Below are positions 52,383-60,744 of a DNA stretch of 64,000 nucleotides, in pieces. Made by a program: the position numbers and the translations under genes. This stretch comes from Lacibacter sediminis (GTDB lineage: Bacteria; Bacteroidota; Bacteroidia; Chitinophagales; Chitinophagaceae). Location of the stretch: contig NZ_CP060007.1 of the NCBI RefSeq assembly GCF_014168535.1, positions 62,001 through 126,000 on the forward strand. The letters are read 5' to 3'. The notes beneath the pieces were generated by a model. That model was not told where the DNA came from. It searched no databases and saw only the letters and a program-made list of their open reading frames with translations. Positions within the stretch are counted from its first letter, which is position 1, and each line of letters starts with the position of its first letter.

Positions 52383-52823
52383 ATGCCAAACAACCAATTT
52401 AAAAAAGGCGAATTATACAGCTTCATGACGGGCAAAGCCAGCACGGCTATAGCACGGCGTTTGCAGAAGAATATGAAGCAGGGCGGAATTGAAATTACCG
52501 TTGAGCAATGGAGCGTACTCTACCATTTGTGGAAGAACGATGGTTTGAGTCAGCAGGATTTATGTAATGCTACATTTCGTGATAAACCGAGTATTACACG
52601 ATTAGTTGATAATCTCGAAAAGCTGAAACTCGTAAAAAGGGTGGCAAGCAAGAACGACCGACGTATTAACCAAGTGTTTTTAACGGATCAGGGAAGAAAG
52701 CTGGAAGAAGAAACCATGAACGTGGCCAACAACACATTGAACGAAGCATTAATTGGCGTACCTGCAGACAAAGTTGACATCTGTAAAGAAGTGTTACAGA
52801 TTGTGTATGATAATCTGAAGTAA
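52383..52823 (+). CDS. MarR-family transcriptional regulator
   Basis: 146 residues from MPNNQFKKGELYSFMTG; the longer frame from 52251 overlaps the promoter. Winged helix-turn-helix: TVEQWSVLYHLWKNDGLSQQDLC, recognition helix DKPSITRLVDNLEKL, wing RVASKNDRRINQVFLTDQGRKL, and helical dimer arms at both ends. It is followed 46 bp later by an acyl-CoA dehydrogenase gene, so it probably controls fatty-acid or related acyl-CoA degradation and its own expression. Confidence 0.9.
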   Translation: MPNNQFKKGELYSFMTGKASTAIARRLQKNMKQGGIEITVEQWSVLYHLWKNDGLSQQDLCNATFRDKPSITRLVDNLEKLKLVKRVASKNDRRINQVFLTDQGRKLEEETMNVANNTLNEALIGVPADKVDICKEVLQIVYDNLK

Positions 52824-52869
52824 GAGTTCGTTTCCAAAAAATAATTCTAAACGTTTAAATACTATTGAT

Positions 52870-54660
52870 ATGAGCACCGCAACGATTGCAACAAAACTGA
52901 AAGGTGGCGAGTGGTTAATTAAAACAAGCACACCGCAGGATACATTTACGCCTGAAAATTTTAATGAAGAACAAGTGATGGTGAAAGAAATGTGCGCCAC
53001 ATTTCTTGATACCGAAGTATTGCCTGTTGTGGCCCGACTTGATAAAATGGAAGAAGGGTTGATGCCGGCACTGATGGATAAAGCAGGTGAGCAAGGTTTG
53101 CTTGGCACTTCTGCTCCGGAAGAGTTTGGCGGTCTCGGAAAAGATTTTATTACAGCTACATTGGTGAATGAAGGATTAGGTGGTGGTTATTCTTTTTCTG
53201 TAGCCATTGCTGCTCACACTGGCATTGGCACATTGCCGATTTTATATTTCGGTACACCCGAGCAAAAAACAAAATACGTTCCCAAGTTAGCAACCGGTGA
53301 ATGGAAAGGTGCTTACGGCTTAACAGAACCAAATAGTGGCAGTGATGCATTGGGTGCAAAAACAACAGCTGTATTAAGTGAAGATGGTAAGCACTACATT
53401 TTGAACGGACAAAAATGCTGGATCACCAATGGTGGTTTTGCAGATATCTATACCGTGTTTGCAAAAATTGATGGTAAAGATTTCACCGGCTTTATTGTAG
53501 AGCGTGGCATGGAAGGATTTACACAAGGACCGGAAGAACATAAGATGGGCATTAAAGGTTCATCAACCGTTCAACTCTATTTTCAGGATTGCAAAGTGCC
53601 GGTTGAAAATTTATTAGGCGAACAAGGCAAGGGCCACATCATTGCGTTTAATATCCTCAATATTGGTCGTTTGAAACTAGCAGCTGCTGCATTAGGTGGT
53701 TCCAAGCGCTCATTGAATATTGCGTTAACCTATGCAACAACACGTGAGCAATTCAAAACACCCATCATCAACTTCGGCGCTATTCAATACAAGCTGGCAG
53801 AAATGGCAACACGTATCTGGGTTTGCGAAAGTGCATTGTACCGCACCAGCAAGTGGATCGATGATATGGAGCATGATCTTTTAGCTGCAGGTAAACCTTT
53901 CAACGAAGCATTGCTTGGTGCTGCAGAAGAATATGCCATTGAGTGTGCGATGTTGAAAGTGGATGGTAGTGAAGTATTGGATTATGTAGTTGATGAAGGT
54001 GTACAGATACATGGCGGAAATGGATTCAGCGATGAGTATGATATTTCAAGAGCGTATCGTGATAGCCGGATCAACCGTATTTACGAAGGAACGAACGAGA
54101 TCAATCGACTCCTTACTGTTGATATGGTATTGAAGCGTGCAATGAAAGGTCGTTTGGATATTATGACGGCTGCCATGAATGTTCAAAAAGAATTGATGAG
54201 CATTCCTGATTTTGGCAGTGAAGATGAAACGCCTTTTGCAAAAGAATATAAAGCTATTACCAATTTCAAAAAGGCGATCATGTTAACAGCAGGTGCAGCA
54301 GTACAAAAGTTCATGATGAAGATCGAACACGAGCAGGAAGTATTGATGAATATTGCAGATATGGCCATTCAAACCTTTAATGCGGAAAGTGCATTGCTGC
54401 GTGCCGCCAAAATGGTTGAAGAAAAAGGCGAAGCAGCTTGTCAGTTTGAACTGGATATGATGCACACCTACTTGTATGATGCGGCTGACAAAATCAACAA
54501 ATATGGTAAAGATGCCATCAATGCATTTGCAGAAGGTGATGAACATCGGATGATGTTGCTGGGCCTGAAACGTTTTACAAAAGTGGATCCCTATAATTCA
54601 AAAGAAGCCAGAAGGCGAATCGTAGCAAAGCTGAGAAACGACGGAAAGTATCCGTTATAA
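52870..54660 (+). CDS. acyl-CoA dehydrogenase family protein
   Basis: 596 residues, longer than the common ~380 because of a C-terminal helical domain as in very-long-chain enzymes. N-terminal helices, the FAD-binding middle with GAYGLTEPNSGSDALGAKTTA and WITNGGFADIYTVFAK, and RIYEGTNEINR holding the catalytic Glu (about 405). GKGHIIAFNILNIGRLKLAAAALG and VDEGVQIHGGNGFSDEYDISRAYRDSRI are also typical. It introduces the trans-2 double bond in acyl-CoA, using FAD and passing electrons to ETF. Likely controlled by the MarR protein upstream. Confidence 0.93.
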   Translation: MSTATIATKLKGGEWLIKTSTPQDTFTPENFNEEQVMVKEMCATFLDTEVLPVVARLDKMEEGLMPALMDKAGEQGLLGTSAPEEFGGLGKDFITATLVNEGLGGGYSFSVAIAAHTGIGTLPILYFGTPEQKTKYVPKLATGEWKGAYGLTEPNSGSDALGAKTTAVLSEDGKHYILNGQKCWITNGGFADIYTVFAKIDGKDFTGFIVERGMEGFTQGPEEHKMGIKGSSTVQLYFQDCKVPVENLLGEQGKGHIIAFNILNIGRLKLAAAALGGSKRSLNIALTYATTREQFKTPIINFGAIQYKLAEMATRIWVCESALYRTSKWIDDMEHDLLAAGKPFNEALLGAAEEYAIECAMLKVDGSEVLDYVVDEGVQIHGGNGFSDEYDISRAYRDSRINRIYEGTNEINRLLTVDMVLKRAMKGRLDIMTAAMNVQKELMSIPDFGSEDETPFAKEYKAITNFKKAIMLTAGAAVQKFMMKIEHEQEVLMNIADMAIQTFNAESALLRAAKMVEEKGEAACQFELDMMHTYLYDAADKINKYGKDAINAFAEGDEHRMMLLGLKRFTKVDPYNSKEARRRIVAKLRNDGKYPL

Positions 54661-54691
54661 GGTTGATGCGGTGAGTCATGTCACCTTTTAA

Positions 54692-54724
54692 AAATCCTTT
54701 GCCTAATTTGCAAAGGATTTTTTA
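54692..54724 (+). terminator. terminator of the acyl-CoA dehydrogenase gene
   Basis: AAATCCTTTGC, loop CTAATTT, GCAAAGGATTT, then TTTT. Confidence 0.85.
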
Positions 54725-54764
54725 TTTCACCTGATGATTTTTATAGCTCATTTCAATTTACATT

Positions 54765-56510
54765 ATGAAGCTTCTTTTTTTCATTAGTTCAGTTTTGTTT
54801 TTTCAGACAGTAAAGGCGCAGCAGGTTTTTCTGCGCATCAGTACACCTTCAAAAACACAGAATGCCGTTACATCATCAAAACAATTCTTAACGGGGCTTA
54901 CCTGCAAAGGCTGTACGCTTACTGTAAACGGAACTGAAACGAAAGTATGGTCTACAGGTGCCTTTGCTGTTGAACTGAATCTTAAGCCGGGTGATACCAG
55001 TTTTCTATTGCAATCTGCCAATGACAAAGGAGCACAGGAATCGAAGCGTATCTTTTTTAATTATCAATTGCCTGAAAAAGAAAAATCGCTCACAACAAAT
55101 ACTGTTGCTTATTGGCGAATAGAGCCACAGGCTGATCTGATGTTGGTAAAGCCAGGTGATAAATTAAAGATGACGGTTAAAGCACTGCCCGGTGCTGTGG
55201 TGCAACTTGAAAACGGCACATCATTCAAAGAAATTTATGTGAAGGATTCAAACGGAGTAAAAGGCATTTATCAAATGGAGTACGTGGTGAAAGATAAAGA
55301 CGATTTGTTTGCTGATAAGCCGTCTAAACTAAAACTGATGGTATGGGCTAAAGGAACAGATGATCCCATTGAAGCTACCAGTAAAAGTAATTTTGCAATG
55401 ATGCCCGCCAATGGTTTGTTATTGGAAACAAAAGGCAAGATACCATACCTTCTTCTCGGACTTGGTGAGGATAGATTGGGTGGAACAAAGATGGGTTATG
55501 TTGATTCGCTTGTTCGGTTGAAAGCAGTCAGCAAAGTAGGGAATAAATATTGTTTACAGTTGAGTAAGAATCGCCAGGCTTATATTGAAGATGAGCATGT
55601 GAATGTGCTTGAACATAATTACACACCTTCATCACTTACCGGCAATATGCGTGTATGGGGCGATAGCAGTTTTGATTATGTATCGCTTTCATTAACAGAG
55701 CGGTTAGCTTATCAAACATTTCAGGAGGTAAATCCATCAAAAATTATTGTTGATGTGTTTGGCGCAACATCAAACACCAATTGGATCACACAACTCGGCA
55801 ACACAAAAGAGATCGGCGATATTTATTATAACCAGATCGACGAGGATATTTTTCGCATCAGTATTGATCTTAAAAACAAACAGCACTGGGGTCATCGCAT
55901 CTATTACAATGGTAATAATTTAGTAATCCGCATCAAACGTCAACCACAAATACTTTCACTCAACAATCTTGTTATTGCAATTGATGCGGGGCATGGCGGC
56001 AGTAACAAAGGAGCGTTTGGCTTAACAGGTGTAATGGAAAAAGATATGACGCTGGCCATTGCTAAGGAGCTTCAGGCTGCTCTTGAAGCAGAAGGAGCTA
56101 AGGTGGTTACCACAAGAACAAGAGATACTACCTACGATAATCACGACAGGTATACTGTATTTCAACAGGCAAATCCACATTTACTCATCAGTATTCATTT
56201 GAACAGCAGTGCCGATCCCGTGCGTATAAAAGGAGTAAGTACATACTATAAGCACATCGGCTATCGTCCGCTCACCAAAACAATTCTTCAACGTATGCTT
56301 GATATGGGATTGGGCGAGTACGGCAATATTGGGAATTTCAATTTTATCCTCAATGGTTTTACTGAATTTCCGAATGTTCTTGTAGAAACATTGTTCATCA
56401 GCAACCCCGAAGATGAAGCCAATCTACTTGATCCTGCTTACCGTAAACAAATGGCCGATGCTATTGTAAAAGGCATCAACGACTGGCTGGAGCTATGTAA
56501 AAAACAGTAA
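54765..56510 (+). CDS. N-acetylmuramoyl-L-alanine amidase (Amidase_3)
   Basis: 581 residues with a signal peptide (MKLLFFISSVLFFQTVKA). A long N-terminal region (about 20-395) has beta-sandwich-like strands and an LRVWGDSSFDYVSLSL segment like AMIN-type domains. The catalytic Amidase_3 domain starts at VIAIDAGHGGSNKGAFG (first zinc His, about 409), with GVMEKDMTLAIAKEL (Glu), ISIHLNSSADP (second zinc His) and VETLFISNPEDE (catalytic Glu). It cuts the bond between MurNAc and L-Ala in peptidoglycan, usually during cell separation. Single gene. Confidence 0.93.
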   Translation: MKLLFFISSVLFFQTVKAQQVFLRISTPSKTQNAVTSSKQFLTGLTCKGCTLTVNGTETKVWSTGAFAVELNLKPGDTSFLLQSANDKGAQESKRIFFNYQLPEKEKSLTTNTVAYWRIEPQADLMLVKPGDKLKMTVKALPGAVVQLENGTSFKEIYVKDSNGVKGIYQMEYVVKDKDDLFADKPSKLKLMVWAKGTDDPIEATSKSNFAMMPANGLLLETKGKIPYLLLGLGEDRLGGTKMGYVDSLVRLKAVSKVGNKYCLQLSKNRQAYIEDEHVNVLEHNYTPSSLTGNMRVWGDSSFDYVSLSLTERLAYQTFQEVNPSKIIVDVFGATSNTNWITQLGNTKEIGDIYYNQIDEDIFRISIDLKNKQHWGHRIYYNGNNLVIRIKRQPQILSLNNLVIAIDAGHGGSNKGAFGLTGVMEKDMTLAIAKELQAALEAEGAKVVTTRTRDTTYDNHDRYTVFQQANPHLLISIHLNSSADPVRIKGVSTYYKHIGYRPLTKTILQRMLDMGLGEYGNIGNFNFILNGFTEFPNVLVETLFISNPEDEANLLDPAYRKQMADAIVKGINDWLELCKKQ

Positions 56511-56695
56511 ACTTCTTTCCATTCATCCTTTGCGGTTTTACCATTCAACAGGTCAATCGGCATTTATCATTTCTTTAAGAGTCTCTGAAACCCTTTACTG
56601 TAAAGGGTTTTACTGTTTGGCAATGTCCATGTTACACCTGTTGCATCCGTTCATCACTATGAAGGATGTGTTAACAGCCTTTTGTCAAGATTAGG

Positions 56696-56726
56696 TTGCA
56701 CGACTATATGCAGCAAACTACATTTG
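56696..56726 (+). promoter_or_regulatory. predicted promoter of the PepSY-like gene
   Basis: TTG (56696-56698), 20-bp spacer, TACATTTG (56719-56726), an exact consensus match. It leaves a leader of about 50 bases. Confidence 0.65.
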
Positions 56727-56784
56727 GACCATCAATGATTTCTGTAAAAGAGTCATTAATCATTAAACCTTAAAAATGTTAATT

Positions 56785-57234
56785 ATGAAAAAAGTATTTG
56801 TAATGCTGTGTGCAGTTGTCATCACTGCATCAGCCTGGGCCAAATCTGACCCTGCTCCTGTAGAAAATGAAAAAGTAATGGCTGCATTCGAAAAGCAATT
56901 TACAGAAGCAAAAGATGTAACATGGACAGAAAAGCAGGGCTACTTTCTTGCATCATTTAAACTGAATAATGATCGCATGCTGGCCTGGTATACACCCGAT
57001 GGTGAAGTGGAAGCTGTTCATCGCTCTATTCAACAGAAACAAATGACATTCCTTGCATCGGAAGCTGTAACACAGCTCACCAAAGACAAACAAATTTTAA
57101 ATATTGCTGAAATAAGCAAGCAGGGTGAATTGTTTTATCTGGTAAAAACAGATGACGAAAAGTGTTTTTCACTTTACAAAGTTTCTGCATCAGGCGATTA
57201 TACAAGGATCGAAAAAACGAAAAAGAAAAAATAA
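56785..57234 (+). CDS. exported hypothetical protein, PepSY-like
   Basis: 149 residues with a signal peptide (MKKVFVMLCAVVITASAWAKS); an ATG three codons earlier is possible. The mature part has FEKQFTEAKDVTWTEKQGYFLASFKL, then MLAWYTPDGEVEAVHRSI, and a second module ISKQGELFYLVKTDDEKCFSLYKVSASGDYTRI. The helix-plus-sheet pattern and size resemble the PepSY-like/BLIP-like small periplasmic domains common in Bacteroidota; tentative. Behind a consensus promoter and followed by a terminator, so it is a single, probably well expressed gene. Confidence 0.75.
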   Translation: MKKVFVMLCAVVITASAWAKSDPAPVENEKVMAAFEKQFTEAKDVTWTEKQGYFLASFKLNNDRMLAWYTPDGEVEAVHRSIQQKQMTFLASEAVTQLTKDKQILNIAEISKQGELFYLVKTDDEKCFSLYKVSASGDYTRIEKTKKKK

Positions 57235-57261
57235 ATACACTACAGGTGTTGTTTTGGAATG

Positions 57262-57291
57262 GCTCCCCGGACTGAATCGGGGGGCTTTTTT
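57262..57291 (+). terminator. terminator of the PepSY-like gene
   Basis: GCTCCCCG, an 8-base loop, CGGGGGGC with one T-G wobble, then six T. Confidence 0.8.
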
Positions 57292-57327
57292 ATTGATAAA
57301 TTAATCGAGCCAAATCTTCATAATCTT

Positions 57328-57335
57328 TACATTTG
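57328..57335 (+). promoter_or_regulatory. predicted -7 element for the deoxyhypusine-synthase-like gene
   Basis: TACATTTG matches TAnnTTTG exactly; no clear -33 element at the right distance. It would give a leader of about 65 bases containing the hairpins at 57354-57380. Confidence 0.45.
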
Positions 57336-57353
57336 CAGCTCTTTCGCAAAGTC

Positions 57354-57380
57354 TCCCGACACTTCAGTCGGGATCTGAAG
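57354..57380 (+). promoter_or_regulatory. two mutually exclusive leader hairpins
   Basis: TCCCGAC-ACTTCA-GTCGGGA (57354-57373) overlaps CTTCAG-TCGGGAT-CTGAAG (57362-57380): the loop and 3' arm of the first supply the arm and loop of the second. Both are perfect stems in the 5' leader. They may be an RNA switch, or just a repeat-derived word. Confidence 0.35.
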
Positions 57381-57405
57381 GCGGTCACTTTTAAAATTTC
57401 AACAA

Positions 57406-58380
57406 ATGAACAAAGGACCCGTTTCTCAATTCATTCAACATCATTACCGTCATTTCAACGCTGCTGCATTAATAGATGCTGCCAAAGGTTATGAAACACA
57501 CCTGAACGAAGGTGGCAAGATGATGATCACGCTTGCTGGTGCCATGAGTACTGCTGAACTTGGTTTAAGCCTCGCCGAAATGATTCGCCAGGATAAAGTG
57601 CAGATCATCAGTTGTACCGGTGCCAACCTGGAAGAAGATGTGATGAACCTTGTTGCACACAGCCATTACAAGCGTGTGCCCAACTATCGTGATCTTACGC
57701 CACAGGACGAGTGGGACCTCTTAGAGAACCATTACAACCGTGTAACTGATACCTGCATTCCTGAAGAAGAAGCATTCCGTCGTTTGCAAAAACATCTGCA
57801 CCGTCAATGGGTGGAAGCAGAAGCAAAAGGCGAACGTTATTTCCCGCATGAGTTTTTATACAAAACCGTTTTAAGCGGTGATCTGAAACAGTATTACGAG
57901 ATCGATCCAAAGAACAGCTGGATCGTAGCGGCAGCAGAAAAAAATATTCCGATTGTGGTACCGGGTTGGGAAGACAGTACAACAGGAAACATTTTCGCCA
58001 GCTACGTCATTAAGAACGAACTGAAAGCAAGTACGGTAAAAAATGGTATTGAATACATGGTATGGCTCGCCGATTGGTACCGCCAGAACAGCGGTGGTAA
58101 AGGCGTTGGCTTTTTCCAGATTGGTGGAGGTATAGCAGGTGATTTCCCGATCTGTGTTGTACCCATGATGTACCAGGATCTTGAGTGGCATGATGTTCCT
58201 TTCTGGAGTTATTTCTGCCAGATAAGTGATTCAACAACATCGTTTGGTTCTTACAGCGGTGCAGTTCCCAACGAAAAAATTACCTGGGGTAAACTTGATA
58301 TCAATACACCAAAGTTTATTGTAGAGAGTGATGCGACGATTGTGGCGCCATTGATCTTTGCATGGATACTTGGGTTGTAA
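57406..58380 (+). CDS. deoxyhypusine synthase family protein
   Basis: 324 residues covering the whole deoxyhypusine synthase fold: LAGAMSTAELGLSLAEMIRQ and IISCTGANLEEDVMN (NAD site), VPGWEDSTTGNIFASYVI, GGKGVGFFQIGGGIAGDFPI, and SGAVPNEKITWGKLD with the lysine (Lys296) at the position of the catalytic Lys of the eukaryotic/archaeal enzyme. Those enzymes move the aminobutyl group of spermidine to eIF5A; bacteria lack eIF5A, so a different acceptor, such as another protein or putrescine (homospermidine synthesis), must be used (inference). Single gene between terminators. Confidence 0.9.
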   Translation: MNKGPVSQFIQHHYRHFNAAALIDAAKGYETHLNEGGKMMITLAGAMSTAELGLSLAEMIRQDKVQIISCTGANLEEDVMNLVAHSHYKRVPNYRDLTPQDEWDLLENHYNRVTDTCIPEEEAFRRLQKHLHRQWVEAEAKGERYFPHEFLYKTVLSGDLKQYYEIDPKNSWIVAAAEKNIPIVVPGWEDSTTGNIFASYVIKNELKASTVKNGIEYMVWLADWYRQNSGGKGVGFFQIGGGIAGDFPICVVPMMYQDLEWHDVPFWSYFCQISDSTTSFGSYSGAVPNEKITWGKLDINTPKFIVESDATIVAPLIFAWILGL

Positions 58381-58401
58381 CAATGTTCATTTAAAGTGCT
58401 A

Positions 58402-58438
58402 AAGGCGACACATTTAAAAAGTGTCGCCTTATTTTTTA
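58402..58438 (+). terminator. terminator of the deoxyhypusine-synthase-like gene
   Basis: AAGGCGACAC, a 9-base A-rich loop, GTGTCGCCTT, then ATTTTTT. Confidence 0.88.
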
Positions 58439-58460
58439 TCTTGTAAGTAAATGGATCGTT

Positions 58461-58865
58461 ATGAAAAAAATTACACTGCTTTCCTTTCTCTTACTGATGG
58501 CTCTGGCTATATCTGCGCAAACAGATACTTCTAATAAAAAGCTTGCTAATAAACCTGTTGTCCAACAACAACTAAAAATTAAAACAATCCCGGCTTCCAG
58601 AGCTGTACTGGTACGTAAAGATGCTGGCAAACTGCAACTGCAAATAAACCAGTTCAGAGATTCGTTAATTGTAACAAAGGCAGAGATTGATAAATTATTA
58701 GTTGAGATGAATCAAAAGAAAGACAACATGAGTGAGATGGGTGAAATGGAAAGCCTGCGTTTGCAAATGGCAATGGACAGAATGAGCAAAATGATGAGTA
58801 CCTTAAGTAACCTGATGAAAAAGATAAGCGAAACCCAAAGCAGCATTACGCAAAATCTGAAATAA
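58461..58865 (+). CDS. exported coiled-coil hypothetical protein
   Basis: 134 residues with a signal peptide (MKKITLLSFLLLMALAISAQ). The rest is hydrophilic and helical, with a Met-rich coiled coil from about residue 60 to 130 (EIDKLLVEMNQKKDNMSEMG, LRLQMAMDRMSKMMSTLSNL). No catalytic motif or family recognised. It lies between two terminator-bounded genes with no clear promoter of its own. Confidence 0.65.
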   Translation: MKKITLLSFLLLMALAISAQTDTSNKKLANKPVVQQQLKIKTIPASRAVLVRKDAGKLQLQINQFRDSLIVTKAEIDKLLVEMNQKKDNMSEMGEMESLRLQMAMDRMSKMMSTLSNLMKKISETQSSITQNLK

Positions 58866-58973
58866 TGGAATCAGTTGAAATGACAGTTTTAGAATTATAC
58901 TGCTTATAAAAAGCCTGTTTACTGATTTTCGTTGGTTGAACAACTTCTAACCCACTACTACTTTTACTGCATT

Positions 58974-60641
58974 ATGAATTGGTTTATAAAACTTCTCACG
59001 GAAGAAAGTATTCCTCAAACCGTGATCATCTATGGAATCGTCATCGCTATCGGTATCTGGCTGGGACGCTTAAAAATTTTCGGCATTTCGCTCGGTGTAA
59101 CCTGGATCTTATTTATGGGGCTGGCTGTTTCTTATTTCGGTATTCATATCAATAAAGAGACGGAGCATTTCTTAAAAGAGTTTGGTTTAATTCTTTTTGT
59201 TTACTCAATAGGTTTGCAGGTAGGGCCGGGTTTCTTTTCGTCACTTAAAAAGAACGCCGCTGTTACCAACGGATTGGCAGCAATGGTGGTTTTTCTTGGC
59301 GTAGCGGTAGTTGTTGCCTTTTATTACCTGTTGCAACAACCCATTACCACACTTACCGGCGTCATGAGTGGTGCAGTTACCAATACACCCGGTCTTGGTG
59401 CGGCACAGGCAGCTGCAAAAGATCTGGATCTTGCCGCAAACGACACTTCGTTTATCACGTTGGCGTATGCAGTTGTTTACCCGTTTGGTGTGTTTGGTAT
59501 TATTGGCGCAATCCTTATTTTAAAAGCAGTGTTTCGTGTTAACCTTGATAAAGAAAGGGAATTACACAGGAAGCTCGACGTGTTGAAATCAAACAAACCT
59601 GTTTCCATTCATTTAGTGATGCAGAACAAACAACTCATCGGTAAACCGCTGCGTACAATATTTGAATTGTTGAAAGAGCCAATAGTTGTTTCCAGATTAT
59701 TTCATAACGGAACAGTTGTTACACCCACTCCACAAACTCATTTAGGAGAGAACGATGTGTTGCTGATCGTTGCACATAAAGATCAGCTGGAGGTGTTGAA
59801 AATGATCATTGGCGAAGAAAGCAATATGAATCTGAAAGAGATTCCTCAAAGTGAATTGATCTCTCGTATTGTTGTGGTAACACAGGCCGATGTTACACAT
59901 AGAAGATTAGGCGATATTGCTGCATTGCATCAACACGATTTTACACTCACACGTTTAAGCCGTGCAGGAGTGGAGATGGTGGCACATGGTGATATTGTTC
60001 TGCAGCTCGGTGATCAACTGAAAGTGGTTGGTACAAAAGAAGGGGTTGACCTGGTTACTAAAACGATCGGTAATCAACTGAAGCGTTTGGATGTGCCCGA
60101 CATTGCACCCATCTTTATTGGTATTGTGGCTGGTGTATTGCTCGGCAGTATTCCCATGTTCTTCTTTAATATGCCGGTGCCGGTGAAGATCGGTTTGGCA
60201 GGTGGTCCGCTCATCATCGCTTTATTGCTGAGTCGCTACGGAGGTAAACTTTATCTCAATCAATACACCACTTACAGCGCTAACTTAATGCTGCGGGAAT
60301 TAGGTATTAGTTTATTCCTTGCAAGCGTAGGCTTGAGTAGTGGTGCTAATTTGCAAACGGCATTATCAGGTAACAACGCATGGCTATGGATCGTAATGGG
60401 CCTTACTATTACTATTGTTCCGTTGTTGATCGTTGGTATGATCGCTCACTATGTATTCCGTAAAACATTTTTTGAAGTGTGTGGTTTGCTTTCAGGTGCA
60501 AGTACCGATCCGCCGGCATTGGCATTCTCAGCACAGTTAGCAAAAAATGAAGTGGCATCTGTTACCTATGCAACAGTTTATCCGTTAACGATGATACTGC
60601 GGATCATTGCTGCGCAATTGCTGATCTTATTCCTCTCCTGA
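58974..60641 (+). CDS. YidE/YbjL (AspT)-type transporter with TrkA-C domains
   Basis: 555 residues from ATG MNWFIKLLTEESIPQTV; the longer frame begins with TTG at 58932. Two AspT/YidE/YbjL membrane halves (each about five helices; the first has VMSGAVTNTPGLGAAQAAAKD and the second LLSGASTDPPALAFSAQLAK, the duplicated family motif) flank two RCK_C/TrkA-C regulatory domains (KPVSIHLVMQNKQLIGKPLR and PQSELISRIVVVTQADVTHR). Family members exchange dicarboxylates or amino acids, such as aspartate for alanine; substrate here unknown. Single gene. Confidence 0.9.
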   Translation: MNWFIKLLTEESIPQTVIIYGIVIAIGIWLGRLKIFGISLGVTWILFMGLAVSYFGIHINKETEHFLKEFGLILFVYSIGLQVGPGFFSSLKKNAAVTNGLAAMVVFLGVAVVVAFYYLLQQPITTLTGVMSGAVTNTPGLGAAQAAAKDLDLAANDTSFITLAYAVVYPFGVFGIIGAILILKAVFRVNLDKERELHRKLDVLKSNKPVSIHLVMQNKQLIGKPLRTIFELLKEPIVVSRLFHNGTVVTPTPQTHLGENDVLLIVAHKDQLEVLKMIIGEESNMNLKEIPQSELISRIVVVTQADVTHRRLGDIAALHQHDFTLTRLSRAGVEMVAHGDIVLQLGDQLKVVGTKEGVDLVTKTIGNQLKRLDVPDIAPIFIGIVAGVLLGSIPMFFFNMPVPVKIGLAGGPLIIALLLSRYGGKLYLNQYTTYSANLMLRELGISLFLASVGLSSGANLQTALSGNNAWLWIVMGLTITIVPLLIVGMIAHYVFRKTFFEVCGLLSGASTDPPALAFSAQLAKNEVASVTYATVYPLTMILRIIAAQLLILFLS

Positions 60642-60692
60642 AAACAGGAAATGGAACTGACTACTATTGATGATGTAGAGGTTTAAAAAACC

Positions 60693-60728
60693 AAAAAACC
60701 CCGACATTTCTGTCGGGGTTTTGTTTTT
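60693..60728. terminator. bidirectional terminator
   Basis: AACCCCGACA, loop TTTC, TGTCGGGGTT with A-run before and T-rich run after, between the convergent transporter and M28 genes. Confidence 0.88.
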
Positions 60729-60744
60729 ATCTACATTCAATGAA

